In this document: one piece after another, positions 1-11,234 of the stretch | Position numbering within the stretch: position 1 is the first letter of the stretch | Layout of the letters: every line of letters starts with the position of its first letter | Source of the DNA: Takakia lepidozioides | Lineage: Eukaryota; Streptophyta; Takakiopsida; Takakiales; Takakiaceae | Direction of reading: 5' to 3' | Assembly: GCA_030704615.1 (NCBI GenBank) | Contig: CM060733.1 | Span: 6,572,001-6,636,000, forward strand | DNA: 64,000 nucleotides | Position numbers and translations under genes: made by a program | The notes under the pieces: model-generated | Told to the model about the DNA's origin: nothing | What the model saw: only the letters and a program-made list of their open reading frames with translations | Databases searched by the model: none

Positions 1-1132
1 TTGCAATTGGTGCTCTTCACAATCCTCTTTCTCTCCAATGCTGAAATCTCACGAATAAGTTTTTCAGGGTCAGTGCCTGTAAGGGACATCGACTTCTTCA
101 CTTTCCTGCCCATCATCTCTAATTTGGCCTGCACATTACACGGAGCAGCTTTGATTACTCGTGTGTAATTGTAGCCAACCAGAATGCATTTCACAAATGA
201 AGTAGACAATATTGAGTAGAGTTTCTTCACTGGAGAACACAAACCTGGCAAACCTTTTGCTACGAAAACCCTAGTTCAGACCCATTTGCAATCCTGAAAG
301 ATCCGTCAGATCCTCGTTCTATTATGCAAAACGCTCTGAGCTGGTTTGTACTTGGCCCTGGGACAACCCTAAACTTCATTTGGCATGTGGGATGACCCCT
401 TTCGCTTGTTTGCAATGAAGAAACTTATTGTTTTCTTTATCATGTCGCAAGAATTGCATTCTTTTCAACGAGTAGCAAAAGGGGTCGATGACTTACCCGG
501 TGTCCACTGATCTTGAAAAGCGATCCGAAAGTAGAGCTGTTTTCAGAGTTCGAAAGGAGGTCAAAAATCTCCTCATTGTAGATTTCCCAAACAGTTGCCC
601 TAACCTCAACTCCCTGATCAGCATAGGCTTCACCATCTCCACTGCTGTCCGTGCAGCTCATGAGTTGCTGAAGTGCATGAGAAGCAACCCCTTTTTCGCA
701 TGCAGACCCAAACATGGTGTAACTCTTTCCGGCCCCGGTGGGACCATACATCATGATAGTGCATCGCCCACCGCTCTTCACATCTTCCACCCTCGCTTCC
801 ACGTATTTTAGGTAGAACGCCAGCAGATTCTCAGTTGTGGCTTGTGATACTCCGTCAAGAGTAAACTCTCGACATAATGCATGTGCTCTCACGACTACGT
901 TCGCACCTTGCACACGAATTGCGGACTCCTTGCCTCCCCCCTCTGGATGTTCGCGAATACGCCCCACCACTTCCACTGGATGATTCCCCACGCCACTCGG
1001 CACGCAGGCCGACGGCCCACGACTCACAAACGATCCAACTCTCCCTGATGTTGGTGTCCTTTCCGAAGCCGCAAGCTTCATCGGAGACGCCCTCGGATTT
1101 GGTGACATGGGCGTCAACACACCTGGAGCCAT
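1..1132 (-). CDS. KIN-10A: Kinesin-10 family motor protein, 5' exons (partial)
   Basis: This is the start of a plant kinesin-10 (PAKRP2/KIN-10A type) microtubule motor, which in plants is linked to the phragmoplast and vesicle transport. Exon 1 runs from the ATG at 1132 down to 497 (212 codons), followed by a GTAAGT donor at 496-491. It has a basic Ser/Pro-rich leader, then HPVEVVGRIR, the P-loop region MMYGPTGAGKSYTMFG, and EIYNEEIFDLLS. Exon 2 is 128-1, after a CAG acceptor. It continues in phase with AKLEMMGRKVKK and ends at ERKRIVKSTNC, the approach to switch I. The gene runs off the left edge. The match to Arabidopsis KIN-10A is from memory of the family; the exon joints are read from the sequence. 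The remaining motor, coiled coil and tail lie outside the window. Confidence 0.88.
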
Positions 1133-1719
1133 AGCCCGATACCCTCAAGGACAGCCCACTGTACACTCACCCCCCTTCACAAGGATGGAACCCCCATTGT
1201 ACACATCCCACCAACATTCGCTGAAAAGTGTGCGGTTTGAAGAAACAAGAGGGATGGGTAGAGAGGACAGAGAGCAGTGAGGAACAAGGAGGGGAAGCAG
1301 ACAAGAGAGAGTGGCGAGTGCAAGCATCGCAGAGCCGTTGGAGGGCAGTCCGTTATGATTTGAATTCTACACATCGCCGTCCTTTGCCTCTCTTTGGGTT
1401 TTAGGTTTTCTTTTCTTTTTTCCCAAAAGGCTGTGAAGCCATATTCCGGTACCGTCGGTTGGGCCAGGGGGTATTCCTCCTTCTCCTTTTTTTTTTTCCT
1501 TTTTTTCTTTTTTTTTGTTTATACAGAACAGGGATTGCAGCCCAGAGGCTGTTCAAGTCAATGGAGAAAATGTGGTCAACGGACCTTACACCGTGTCAAG
1601 AGTATGATTGGTCTAAAAAAGCTCTTAATGTAAACCACGTGACAGCTTGTGAAAATTGTTGCTTCAATGGTGAGAGCCTCTTGCGGTTTGCGGCTTGTTA
1701 TAAATTATAAATTATTGAA
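1133..1719. other. 5' flank of the kinesin-10 gene; no gene seen
   Basis: This interval lies between the kinesin-10 start codon and the LINE remnant. It should hold the 5' UTR and promoter of the minus-strand kinesin gene. A T-rich tract at about 1487-1516 is the only conspicuous feature. No coding signal is convincing, and no clear TATA box could be assigned. Confidence 0.5.
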
Positions 1720-4085
1720 TCTAACGTTGGTAGGTTGTGGAGGCTACTTTAAACTCAATCCGTCCCTTCTCAAGCACCAAGACTTGGTCAATGTTCTTGC
1801 TCAAGTATGGTCCTCGACCGGGAATAATTTTGTCTCCCCCACTCTTAGATTTCTCTCTAAGCTGGAAGGCACTAGAGCTAAAGCAATAGTTCTGTCTAGA
1901 GAGCTGACTCAAGCTAGATCTCAAAGGGAGAAATCCTTGCTAAAATGTCTCCAGCTCTGTCAGCAACTCCTTGAAAACGAAGATGAGGGCCCTTGTACCC
2001 TTCAACCATAGGGCTAAGACCAATCTTTGGCAATTTAGACAAGGCAAAGACATTGCCTTACGTAGAAAAGTTGGGGTTAATTGGTCTCTCAAAGGAGAAA
2101 AGATGAACAAATATTTTTTCGTCAAAGCCAAGCAAAGAAGATTAGCTTCTTCAATAGCTTCGCTTATAAGGGCTGATGGCTCCTCCTCCTCTTCTCCAAA
2201 AGACATGGTCAGCATAGCAAAATCGCACTTTGCTAACCTCTTCTCAAAGAGATCTCAATATGCAAAAATGGATCGAGCATCTGATGTTATTTTGCAGCAC
2301 ATTCCTACTCTCCTCTCTAGAAAGGATAAAGAGACCTTATCTGCCCCTCTTACAGAAACAGAGTTAGGTCATGCGTTGGACTCTCTGCAATCTGGTAAGG
2401 TGCCGAGGCTTGATGGTCTACTTGTAGAGCTCTTTAAAGCCCAGTGGCAAAGTATAGGGGATGACTTTGTGGAGCTTGTCAAAGATATTATTGCTAAAGG
2501 CATTATGCCTCGCAATTATCAGTTGGCCTCATCACTTTGATTTTCAAAAAGGGTGACAGGAGCTCTAATCTCTAAGTACTGCCCAATTACTCTCATGAAC
2601 ACTTCTTACAAAATCATAGCCAAGGCTCTGGCTTTTAAGACTTCAGCCAATACTGGCTAGGATTATCAGGCCTAAGCAAACGAGATTTCTTAAGGGAAGG
2701 ATGATTTTGGATAACTTGGTGCTCGTTAATGAGGCCAAAATGTCTGAGCAACCTCTAGCAATTCTTATGCTAGACTTTGAAAAAGCATTTGACAACATTG
2801 ACTAGGGTTTTTTGTATAAAGTCCTGGCTAAGATGGGGATGCCACTAGCTTTCTCAAATTGGGTTAAGCTTCTCCTGACCTCAGCATCCAGCAAGCCTGT
2901 TGAAATTAATGGAGCTATCTCTAAGCCCTTTGCTATTTTCAGGTCTGTTAGGAGGGATGCCCCCTGGCCCCATACATCTTCCTCATTGCAGCTGATACCC
3001 TTGGACATTACCTCACTGCGAGGCATGACATAGAGGGTCTCAGGTTGATTCGGGGTTCAATTGTTAAGTTATCTATGTATGCAGATGACACCACCCTGCT
3101 GCTGAACAATGAAAGCTCATCTAATATAGAAAGAGCCCATGAGGCTCTTCAGCTTTTCTGCTTTGCCTGAGGTCTAAAAGTTAACTAGAATAAATCTGTA
3201 GGGCTGCTGACCGAGTCGTCCCCCGATGCTTCCAAGCATCATTTGCCCCCATGGGGACAGGATCTAGGGCTCAGATGGTTGCAACCAGGCACTGCTCACA
3301 TTCTTCTTGGGTTTCCAGTTAGCATTGGACTAACTGATGAGCAAAGATTTGAACCTGTTGTCAAAGCTCTGAAATAAGTTGGCATTCTGGAGCTCAGCCA
3401 TGCTCTCCTTGGTTGGCAGAGCCCTAGTTCTTAATCAGATCTTGCTAGCATTTGTTTGGTATTTTGCATCAGTCTAGTCTCCTGGATCCAAATACATTAA
3501 CAGGATTAAGTCCATGATGCGCAACTTTCTGTGGGGAGCCAAACCTCAAACACCCTCATTGGTCTATTGGGCTTAGCTCTTCAGACCAAAGAAAGAAGCA
3601 GGTTTGGGATAAATTGACCCATCCTCCCAGATAACCGCCATGCTGGCTAAATGGATCCCTAGAGCTCTAGTTTATCGTGGTGACAGCCCCTGGTGTGCTT
3701 TGGTACGTTCCCGCATGGTAAGGATCTTCCCTACAAACTCGGTTGCCTGGGCCCCATCCCTAAAATGGATGCTACATGGCCCTCCAAAATCCAGGGGTAC
3801 TAAGGGATCTCATGCTTGGAACTCCATTTGGGCAGCATGGAATGCTGTTAGGCCTTTTCTATCCCAAAGGAGGGCTAGGTGTTTTGAGGAAGCCATACAC
3901 CAACCATTGTTTGGAAACATGAACTTGAACAGTGGTGCTCTGGCCTCCTTAGATAAGAAATGGGCAACCTGGGAATCTAAATGCCTATCACATGTGGCCA
4001 ATATCTGGGAAATGGGGATCTGATTTCACCACCCCTCCTCACCTCCCTCCTCACTGCTTCTTTTATCCGCAATGGCTGGGACCGT
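1720..4085 (+). pseudogene. LINE retrotransposon, 5' part (pre-RT and reverse transcriptase), truncated and interrupted
   Basis: This is a 5'-truncated plant L1-type LINE without its endonuclease. Coding similarity starts near 1740 (YFKLNPSLLKHQD) and passes through frames broken by stops and frameshifts. RT motif A reads AILMLDFEKAFDNID near 2760-2804, and the catalytic YADD box (SMYADDTTLL) is near 3071-3100. The protein trace reaches FIRNGWDR at 4056-4085, where the CACTA element begins. The trace resumes at 20582 with HVKQG, so both halves are one LINE. The many stops show an old insertion. The 5' boundary and target-site duplication were not resolved. Confidence 0.8.
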
Positions 4086-4114
4086 CACTAGAGGAAAAAC
4101 GCGGAATAACCACT
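4086..4114 (+). repeat. CACTA left terminal inverted repeat
   Basis: It starts CACTAGAGGAAAAACGCGG and is followed by ATAACCACT. It is the reverse complement of 20553-20581 except for one base (G here, A in the right copy). Confidence 0.9.
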
Positions 4115-5000
4115 CTGGCAACCACTCATTTTGAGTGGGAAAATACCCCCAACCACTCTGGCCCCATAGTGGTCTAGAACCAGTGGATCTTGACTCAGCA
4201 GTGGTTAAAGACATGACGTGTCCGAAGTGGTTAATGACAGTGGTTACGATCACTTGCCTCCGAGTCCAGCTGTTCGCTTACATGTCACAGTGGTAAACTA
4301 ACCACTTATGACGTGTCACAGTGGTAAGCCAAGTCACGTCTGACATGTTACAGTGGTAAACTAACCACTTCAGAACATAGATCACTTCCACCGTATGCGA
4401 CGTGAACGCAACAACTCTGTCGATTATACTAAGCAATGGACGGATATGTGTCCGTATCCATATGGACACGTGGCCGAATCCAGTTAGACAATTATGGGCT
4501 CCATTATCTGGACACGTGGCGATATTGCAAATGAGCACGTGCCCTATTTTAGGGATGTGCTGAAAAATGCAATGACTTCACAAACAACTCTGTGAGTGAG
4601 ACTTAAATGACTCTAATAGTCATGAAACAAGAATAAACAATGCATATTATCACTGAATGTGTGGTTCTAATAGTATTGATATAGTGGTTTGATTGTGTGC
4701 TAAAACAACTTACTGAGTGGTTCTACTAGTATCAATGTAGTGGTTAGGTTGTGTGCTAAAACCACTCACGAAGTGGTTCTACCAGTATTGATGTAGTGGT
4801 TAGGTTGTATGCTAAAACCACTTACTGAGTCATCTAGTGTGTCCCACCAAGTAGGAATCATGCATTTGAATTATTACTACCAGAGTGGTATGTAAGTGAT
4901 TGGGGCTATATCTGGAGGAGTACAACCACTCTTGCCTACTGTCACAGTCTTACATATACCACTAACAGAGTGGTGTGTAAGTGATTCATACATTCCCATA
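4115..5000. repeat. CACTA left subterminal repeats
   Basis: Many short AACCACT, AGTGGTT and GTGGTTCTA motifs occur in direct and inverted orientation, for example around 4120, 4195, 4290-4370 and 4680-4830. Subterminal motif clusters of this kind bind the TNPA-like protein in En/Spm elements. No coding sequence is seen. Confidence 0.65.
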
Positions 5001-5119
5001 CAATTCTCCTACAATTCCCATACATTTCAAGTGAATCTGCAAATCCAAATACTCTTGAAGATTCACCATTCAAAAAACAGAATAGAATCCAAGACAATAA
5101 GTGCTGGAACAGAGTCAAC

Positions 5120-6770
5120 AAAATTCAGAATTCAGAATTCAACATGCATTCAGGGCTGAGTCTGATGAGAGGGAAAAACAGGTTGAAATAGGTCGAAGAA
5201 TAAGGTGCCATCACCACCACCCAACGAGCTCACTTTCATTCAGGGCCAAGTCTGATTAGAGGGAAAAACAGGCTGAAATAGGTCAAAGAAGAACGTGCCA
5301 TCACCTCCACCCAATGAGCTAACTTTCAGAATTCAACATGCATGATTTCAGGGCCGAGACTCTGATGAGAGGGCAAAGAATGCTTACAATAGGTTGAAGA
5401 AGAAGGTGCCCTCATGACCACCACCCAACGAGCTAACTTCAGAATTCAACATGCAATTAGGGCCGAGTCTGATTAGAGGGAAAAACAGGCTGAAATAGGT
5501 CGAAGAAGAAGGTACCCTCACCACCACCCAACTAGCTAACTTTCAAAATTCAACATGCATTCAAGGCCGAGAGTCTGATGAGAGGGCAAAACATGCTACA
5601 ACATGTTGACGAAGAAGGTGCCATCACCACCACCTAACGAGCTAACTTTCAGAATTCAACATGCAATCAGGGCCGAGTCTGATAAGAGGGAAAAACAGGC
5701 TAAGGTGCCCTCACCACCACCCAACTAGCTAACTTTCAGAATTCAACATGCATTCATGGCCAAGAGTCTGATGAGAGGGCAAAACATGCTACAATAGGTT
5801 GAAGAAGAAGGTGCCCTCACCACCACCCAATGAGCTAACTTTCAGAATTCAACATGCATTCACGGCCGAGTTTGATTAGAGGGAAAAACAGACTGAAATA
5901 GGTTGAAGAAGAAGGTGCACTCACCACCACCCAACGAGCTAATTTTCACAATTCAACATGCAATTAGGGCCAAGTCTGATGAGAGGGAAAAACACGTTGA
6001 GATGGGTCGAAAAAAAAGGTGCCCTCACCACCACCCAACGAGCTAACTTTCAGATTTCAACATGCATTCAGGGCCGAGTCTGATGAGAGGGTAAAACAGG
6101 TTGAAATAGGTCGAAGAAGAAGGTGCATTCACCACCACCAAACGAGCTAACTTTCAAAATTCAACATGCATTCAGGGCCGAGTCTGATGAGAGGGAAAAA
6201 CACGTTGAAATAGGTCGACTTCAAAAGAAGGCACCCTCACCACCACCCAATGAGATAACTTTTAGAATTCAACATGCAATCAGGGCCGAGTCTGATGAGA
6301 GGGAAAAACAGGCTGAAATAGGTCGAACAAGAAGACGCCATCACCTCCACCCAACAAGTTAACTTTCAGAATTCAACATGCATTCAGGGCCGAATTGATG
6401 AGAGGGCAAAACAGGCTGAAATAGGTCGAAGAAGAAGGCGCCCTCACCACCACCCAACGAGCTAACTTTCAGAATCCAACAAATTTAGGGCCGAGTCTGA
6501 TGAGAGGGCAAAATAGGCTGAAATAGGTCGAAGAAGAAGGTGCCCTCACCACCACCCAACGAGCTAACTTTCAGATATCAACATGAAAATTTAGGGCCGA
6601 GTCTGATGAGAGGGCAAAACAAGCTGAAATATATAGGTCAAAGAAGAAGATGCTCTCACCACCACCCAACGAGCTAACTTTCCGAATTCAACTTGCACTC
6701 AAGGCCGATTCTGATAAGAGGGAAAACAGGCTGAAATAGGTCGAAGAAGAAGGTGCCCTCACATTGTCCT
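5120..6770. repeat. Tandem array of about 105-bp units inside the CACTA element
   Basis: A unit of about 100-115 bp recurs roughly 15 times. Each copy includes TTCAACATGCATTCAGGGCC, GAGTCTGATGAGAGGG, GAAATAGGTCGAAGAAGAAGG and TGCCCTCACCACCACCCAACGAGC. Copies differ by point changes and small indels. Short ORFs through the array come from the repeat and are not credible genes. Confidence 0.9.
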
Positions 6771-7345
6771 TGACCTTGTGTCATGACCCATGGAGGATTT
6801 GACTGAGAGTACCTCTTGTGTGTGCTACTTGTGTTTGGAGCCAGATAATGTCGGATTGGTCTGTGAGAACCACCACGGTGCAGCTGAGTAGGCAGAGATT
6901 GAAACACGGCCTCTAAGACCAAGCTGACTCTCACAAGAACCTTGTAAACATCACAAAGAATACCAAATCATGGTCCCAGTAGCCAAAAGCCGACATGTGC
7001 AGGATGGACAAACTTCTTCATATCGTACATTAAGAAAAAACTACACCTTGTGATTGCGGTTGTCCCACCATCGTGAAGGATCTTTAAAAACCTCATGCCA
7101 GCTTTGCTCCGTGCTGTAAATTCAGGGCTGAGTTTGATAAGAGCGCAAAAAAGGCTGAATAGGTCAAAGAAGTAGGTGCCCTCACCACATTGTCCTCGAC
7201 TCTCCCAAGAACCTTGTAAACATCACGAAGAATACCAAATCGTGGTATTAACAGGAGCCAAGAGCCGACATTTGCAGGATGGATAAACTTCTTCACATCG
7301 TGCTAAGAAAAAACTACCTATACCTTGCGACTGTGGTTGTCCACC
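6755..7345 (+). repeat. Two-copy duplication downstream of the array
   Basis: A segment containing CCTTGTAAACATCAC, AATACCAAATC, the GCCGACAT...TGCAGGATGGA block and a TTAAGAAAAAACTA-like end occurs near 6940-7065. It recurs in diverged form near 7210-7345. The second copy is preceded by a piece resembling the 105-bp array unit (about 7120-7185), so array and flank seem to have been duplicated together. Confidence 0.65.
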
Positions 7346-7976
7346 CAAGCTATGCATATCCTGCAGATCATCCCACGCAAACACATCAAAACGATCAAGT
7401 CCCATAACTTAGCTTAACGCAATCCCACAATCCTAAATCCATTTTGAAATATTTGGATGAATGTATCGTAGATGGATGGATTTTGGGTTTTCCATCTATC
7501 TATCCATCCGTTCATTTGGTTTTAACTTTATTGGTTCATCCATCCATTCTAATTTCATCCATTCATCTTTTAGTGAGTTTCTACAACTAACTACAGTCCA
7601 TAATGTAGTTATTTTAAATGGTCAAAAAAATCGTCAAACTGACATAATGAAAAACCAAGGGTGTGTTGTAGTGTACAATGGTCTGGACACTTGTCTGTTT
7701 TTCAAATCTGTCACAGGTGCATAAACCACTTAAAGTTTTTCATGTATCACCATAGAAGTGATATCAATCACTATTGTATAGGCAACCACTCATTAGCGAC
7801 CACTGGAATAGTGGATCCAATTACTGCAGTGTCTTTCACCACCCACTCTCCACCACTTTCAAAGTGGTACAAATCAATGAGAAGTGCATAATAGAAATCC
7901 AGTCATGTCACCATTAGAGTACGTTGGGGTCATCAAAGAGATCTTGAAACTGGATTATGGATGAGTGCATCCCATT
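7346..7976. other. CACTA internal sequence left of the gypsy insertion; no gene
   Basis: It holds an ATCCATC-rich stretch (about 7450-7570). A segment at 7676-7800 then resembles 20156-20270 in direct orientation (ATGGTCTGGACACTTGTCTG, then CATGTATCACCA and AGTGATA motifs). The last bases, CATT at 7973-7976, match CATT at 19679-19682 beyond the gypsy element. Confidence 0.6.
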
Positions 7977-8333
7977 TGTCAAGTTAAATAAGCACAGTGT
8001 GAAACTAGCTAGAATAAAGCTAGTTATTTGTATTTAACACTTGGATTTAGGTCAAGTGTTAAATCAGGTGTCAAGTTTAGTTTGACACCTGACCCGTCTT
8101 ATCTTCACGAGAGCGGCAGTCGCGCAGCTCATCTCTCTCGAGTTGAGCCTGCGCGACCGAGCTCCTTCATGCGTTTAGATCTGAGTGTGCTTATGATGGG
8201 AGTGTAGGTTGTTGTGGGGTGGAGTCCCCATAGCTTGGGGTGCCCCTGGCTTGACTTCTATTTTTAAAGAGTGATAGCAATGGATTTCATATTTCTTGTG
8301 TTGAGAGTGTGTGTCTTTTTAGCTTGTTTATCA
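7977..8333 (+). repeat. 5' LTR of the gypsy element (lacks the first ~87 bp of the LTR)
   Basis: It begins TGTCAAGTTAAATAAGCAC and ends TTTATCA. It is nearly identical over 357 bp to 19236-19592. The copy at the other end is preceded by 87 further LTR bases (from 19149) that are missing here. The segment is rich in inverted repeats: arms 8003-8010/8018-8025, 8032-8043/8053-8064, 8065-8074/8082-8091 and 8119-8127/8149-8157. Confidence 0.85.
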
Positions 8334-8590
8334 CTCGAGAGAGATGAGCTCTTACCTGTGAGTGCAAGGTAGGAGTTGAGGGTTAGCACTTGTATGACTA
8401 CCTGTGCAAAAGTAGTGCTTAGTTTGAGAAGCTTTAAAAAAAAAAAAAAAAAAAAAAACATGCAGGTTTCGATCATCTCTGGTTTCTATGTATATAGATG
8501 GTCCATGGAGGCAGGCTGCATGTCAAGCAGGGGCAAAGAATTGGTGTCTTTCCACTGGTAAGGATAGCGTTGGTTCTGGCATAAGGCCGC
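8334..8590 (+). other. Leader after the 5' LTR, with an A25 tract; no gene
   Basis: The sequence just inside the LTR (CTCGAGAGAGATGAGCTC) does not match a usual initiator-Met tRNA primer site. An uninterrupted A tract lies at about 8434-8458, just before the receptor-kinase fragment. Nothing else is recognised. Confidence 0.5.
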
Positions 8591-8863
8591 AGGGGCAGGA
8601 CGGAGCTATACTGCGGGGAAGCAGCCTTCGTTCTGGTCAGTAAGGGCATGAACAGCTCACAGTGGGTGCGGCAAGCATTGGCGAAGCCAGAGCTGGCCAG
8701 ACAAGTTCTTGATGTGAAACTGCTGAAGACCATAGGTATTGACAAGCAGCTGCTGCAGCTGATGGATGTGGCCATGCTTTGCACACACGAGGTGCCTGAT
8801 AGATGCCCCTCCATGCAAGACGTGCTAAAGGTGCTCATTGGAATCCAGCACCAGCAGCGGTAA
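8590..8863 (+). pseudogene. Captured C-terminal fragment of a leucine-rich-repeat receptor kinase
   Basis: From about 8630 the frame reads KGMNSSQWVRQALAKPE, then ARQVLDVKLL, QLMDVAMLCTHEVPDRCPSM and DVLKVLIGI, with a stop at 8861-8863. This is the typical last 75 residues of a plant LRR receptor-like kinase: the C-lobe end with the conserved 'A..C.....RP.M..V' pattern. A trace of the preceding segment (TAGKQPSF) lies in another frame around 8610-8630, so a frameshift separates them. Upstream kinase motifs are absent. Being inside a gypsy leader, it looks like a host-gene piece picked up by the element; capture is inferred. Confidence 0.72.
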
Positions 8864-10484
8864 AGTGGGTTTTCGTTTCTTCCTCTGCTCGAGCTCCTTC
8901 GAGCAAAGAAAAAGCAGGGTATGTGATTCAGGAAAACAGATCTCTCTCTATCGAATGAAATTCCCGTGGAGGGGGTGAGCACGACAGGCTGCTGAGGGTC
9001 GGATGAGAGAGACGGCGATCATTAGCATCAAGCTGGTTGGACATGGTGGAGTGGACACAAGTAGTGGAAGTACTTCACGGACATGGTTTCCTGCTCCACA
9101 ACAGATGTCCATGAAAGGAAACACAAAAAGCCAGAGAGGGATTGCGCACCACGTGCACTTCTACTCCAGGTTTGCAAAAACAAGTGTTCCTGACTGTGCA
9201 CCACATTCGTTGACAGTAAGTGTGATGTTCAATCGGACCTCGTCCTTTTGGAGGTGTGCAAGATAATATAGTTAATTTCCCACATCGTGATAGTCCAACT
9301 GAAGGTGTTCAAGAGCTGTTGAAGAAGGGGGACGAAGTTCACGTTGACTGAAATGCGCAAAGTGTTCTAGCTCTAGGGAAGGTTTTGACCAGACGATTTG
9401 AGAAAGAAGATTTGCAGCTGGGACATACCCGTATGTGCCTGGTTGGGTGATCTGCACAAATCAGGGCCATTGCAAGTGAGTCCGGAAGATAGGGCTTCCA
9501 ATGCCCCAGATGCAGACCTCTTTCTTTGTGGTGCAGACCAGTTTGTTGCAACTCCGCTGTAGCGTGGAGGATGGTAGAGAGGTTGCCATCTGCGAATCGT
9601 TGCGTGCAAAATGCTGATGTGAGGATGAGAGGCGGACTGAAGAGATAAGTAGGAAATCGCAGCTTCACTGCTTCCCTGGAGGTGCTTGTTCTAAGCCGAG
9701 TGCTGTGGTGTACTAGACTTCCAGGCATTCATTGGACATCCTGTGTGAGTGGAACCAGCTTGAACCTCGTGAGCCTGAAGGGGAGCGAGGGTGATTTCTG
9801 GTTTTGAGTGTTGTGTACGACAAAGAGTAGGTAGCCGTGAGGACTGAGCAGAACCAGGAGCTGGTAGGAGCTGACGGGCATCTCTGCTGCATGGCTTTGG
9901 AGATTGACGAGCATGCAAGCTGCTCATGTGCAACCCTTTGATCAGGTCTTTGATCGGCCGAATCGGCCAACACCCCGCACCACCTCCTTGTTCTTGCTTG
10001 CTTGCGCAGGCTTGGCCATCGTTGCCATCGTCTGCGTCCGCCTTGCCTCTCTCCCCTGAGCATACTGAATGCGTGATTAATGTGAGGCCATTTCTTTCAG
10101 GACCAATTGGCCTTGCAGTTTATGAGTCCAAGGAATTCTTAGGGAACCAGGGAACAGGGAACCAAGACAAGTATTGAAAATAAAATAAAATAAATTCCTT
10201 GTATTTGTTTTGTCTTATTAAATTTTTTTTTAAAAAAAAGGTGTTATGTTTAAAGAGCCTGGTTGGTCATATCTTTGTCAAATGAGCTCCGTTTGACTCA
10301 GTTTTTGAGGGGATAGCTGCAGAAAGGGGAAATCTACCTATCTAGTTCTGGTTTTTGTTTTTTGGACTCTGCTAAAAATCTATGGAATTTTTAGAGTGTG
10401 AGTGTGCCATGAAAGATCCACAATTCTGTTTCTAGAACATGTTCTGGTCTATTTGAGAGACAAATATGTGGATGTCCTCCTTGT
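8864..10484. other. Gypsy leader region without a recognisable gene
   Basis: About 1.6 kb lies between the receptor-kinase fragment and the next ORF. Open frames are short and not conserved-looking. An AT-rich stretch at 10175-10240 contains A and T runs. It may include more captured host sequence, but nothing could be identified. Confidence 0.4.
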
Positions 10485-11234
10485 ATGGCTGGGGGAAATG
10501 AGGACGTAATTGAAGGGCAGGTCTCTTCTCTTAGCCTGTGCACACAAGGGGACAAGATTTATGTTTCCCAAGGAACTCAGACTGATTTGAGTGGAGAACA
10601 GTTGGACGAGTTCATTGCATACTGGGAGTCAGGCATTAGCAGTAGACAACAGACTGCTGTAGTTGGCGTTGAGGGCCTCAATATCGCTTTGGACAGTCAG
10701 AACTCTGTTGGATCCAGCAGTTCTGCAGCTGTAAGTGAAATACCAAAGTGGGTGAAAGCTAGGCTTAGAACACAGCCAAAGACAGCCCCGGGGACCAAGG
10801 TGTTCAGCCACAAGGCTGTGGTGTACTGGAGCAGAGGAGCAGGAGCTACACAAGTTTGTGCAATCAGACAGCGTTGCAGCTGGACACGCTCTGCACAAGG
10901 CAACCACGAGCGGGGGTTCATTAGCGAGGACAAGTTTGTTCTGTTTGAAGGAGATGCAGTCATTCGCAATGAGGACACCCGCAACCGTCTCAAAGCTTTC
11001 GAGTTGAGAGACTATCAGACCCTGCCTTTGTTTTCTTTAGTGTTCAGTGAGCGGGAGATAGCAGAGTGTTGCTTTGTCTCTACCTGGCAGAAAGAGGAGG
11101 AGGGTTGGTTAGAGCGAGCTACTGTAGCTTGGGACAAGGTTAGTGGCAGGTTTCTGGACATAGATATACCTCCTACACCTTACCATCATGCAGAGCGAGG
11201 CACTTTGAGAGAAGTCTGGAAGTTGATAGCATAG
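10485..11234 (+). CDS. Unrecognised 249-residue ORF upstream of gag
   Basis: An uninterrupted ORF from ATG at 10485 encodes a mildly acidic soluble protein. It has an N-terminal polar segment (GTQTDLSGEQLDEFIAYWES), a basic middle (WVKARLRTQPKT) and a C-terminal half rich in charged and aromatic residues (FVLFEGDAVIRNEDTRNRLK; ERGTLREVWKLIA). No signal peptide, membrane helix or zinc motif is visible, and I do not recognise the family. It is notable for being intact in an element whose gag and pol are broken. It could be an accessory or extra gag-like ORF, or captured host sequence. Confidence 0.5.
   Translation: MAGGNEDVIEGQVSSLSLCTQGDKIYVSQGTQTDLSGEQLDEFIAYWESGISSRQQTAVVGVEGLNIALDSQNSVGSSSSAAVSEIPKWVKARLRTQPKTAPGTKVFSHKAVVYWSRGAGATQVCAIRQRCSWTRSAQGNHERGFISEDKFVLFEGDAVIRNEDTRNRLKAFELRDYQTLPLFSLVFSEREIAECCFVSTWQKEEEGWLERATVAWDKVSGRFLDIDIPPTPYHHAERGTLREVWKLIA

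Noticed and set aside
6123-6362. ORF in the tandem array
   Set aside because: It is an open frame created by repeat units and has no independent support.
5120-6770. CTGATGAG...GAAA in every unit of the array, resembling a hammerhead ribozyme core
   Set aside because: The bases between and around these words do not form stem II or stem III, and many units have CTGATTAG or CTGATAAG. The resemblance looks accidental.
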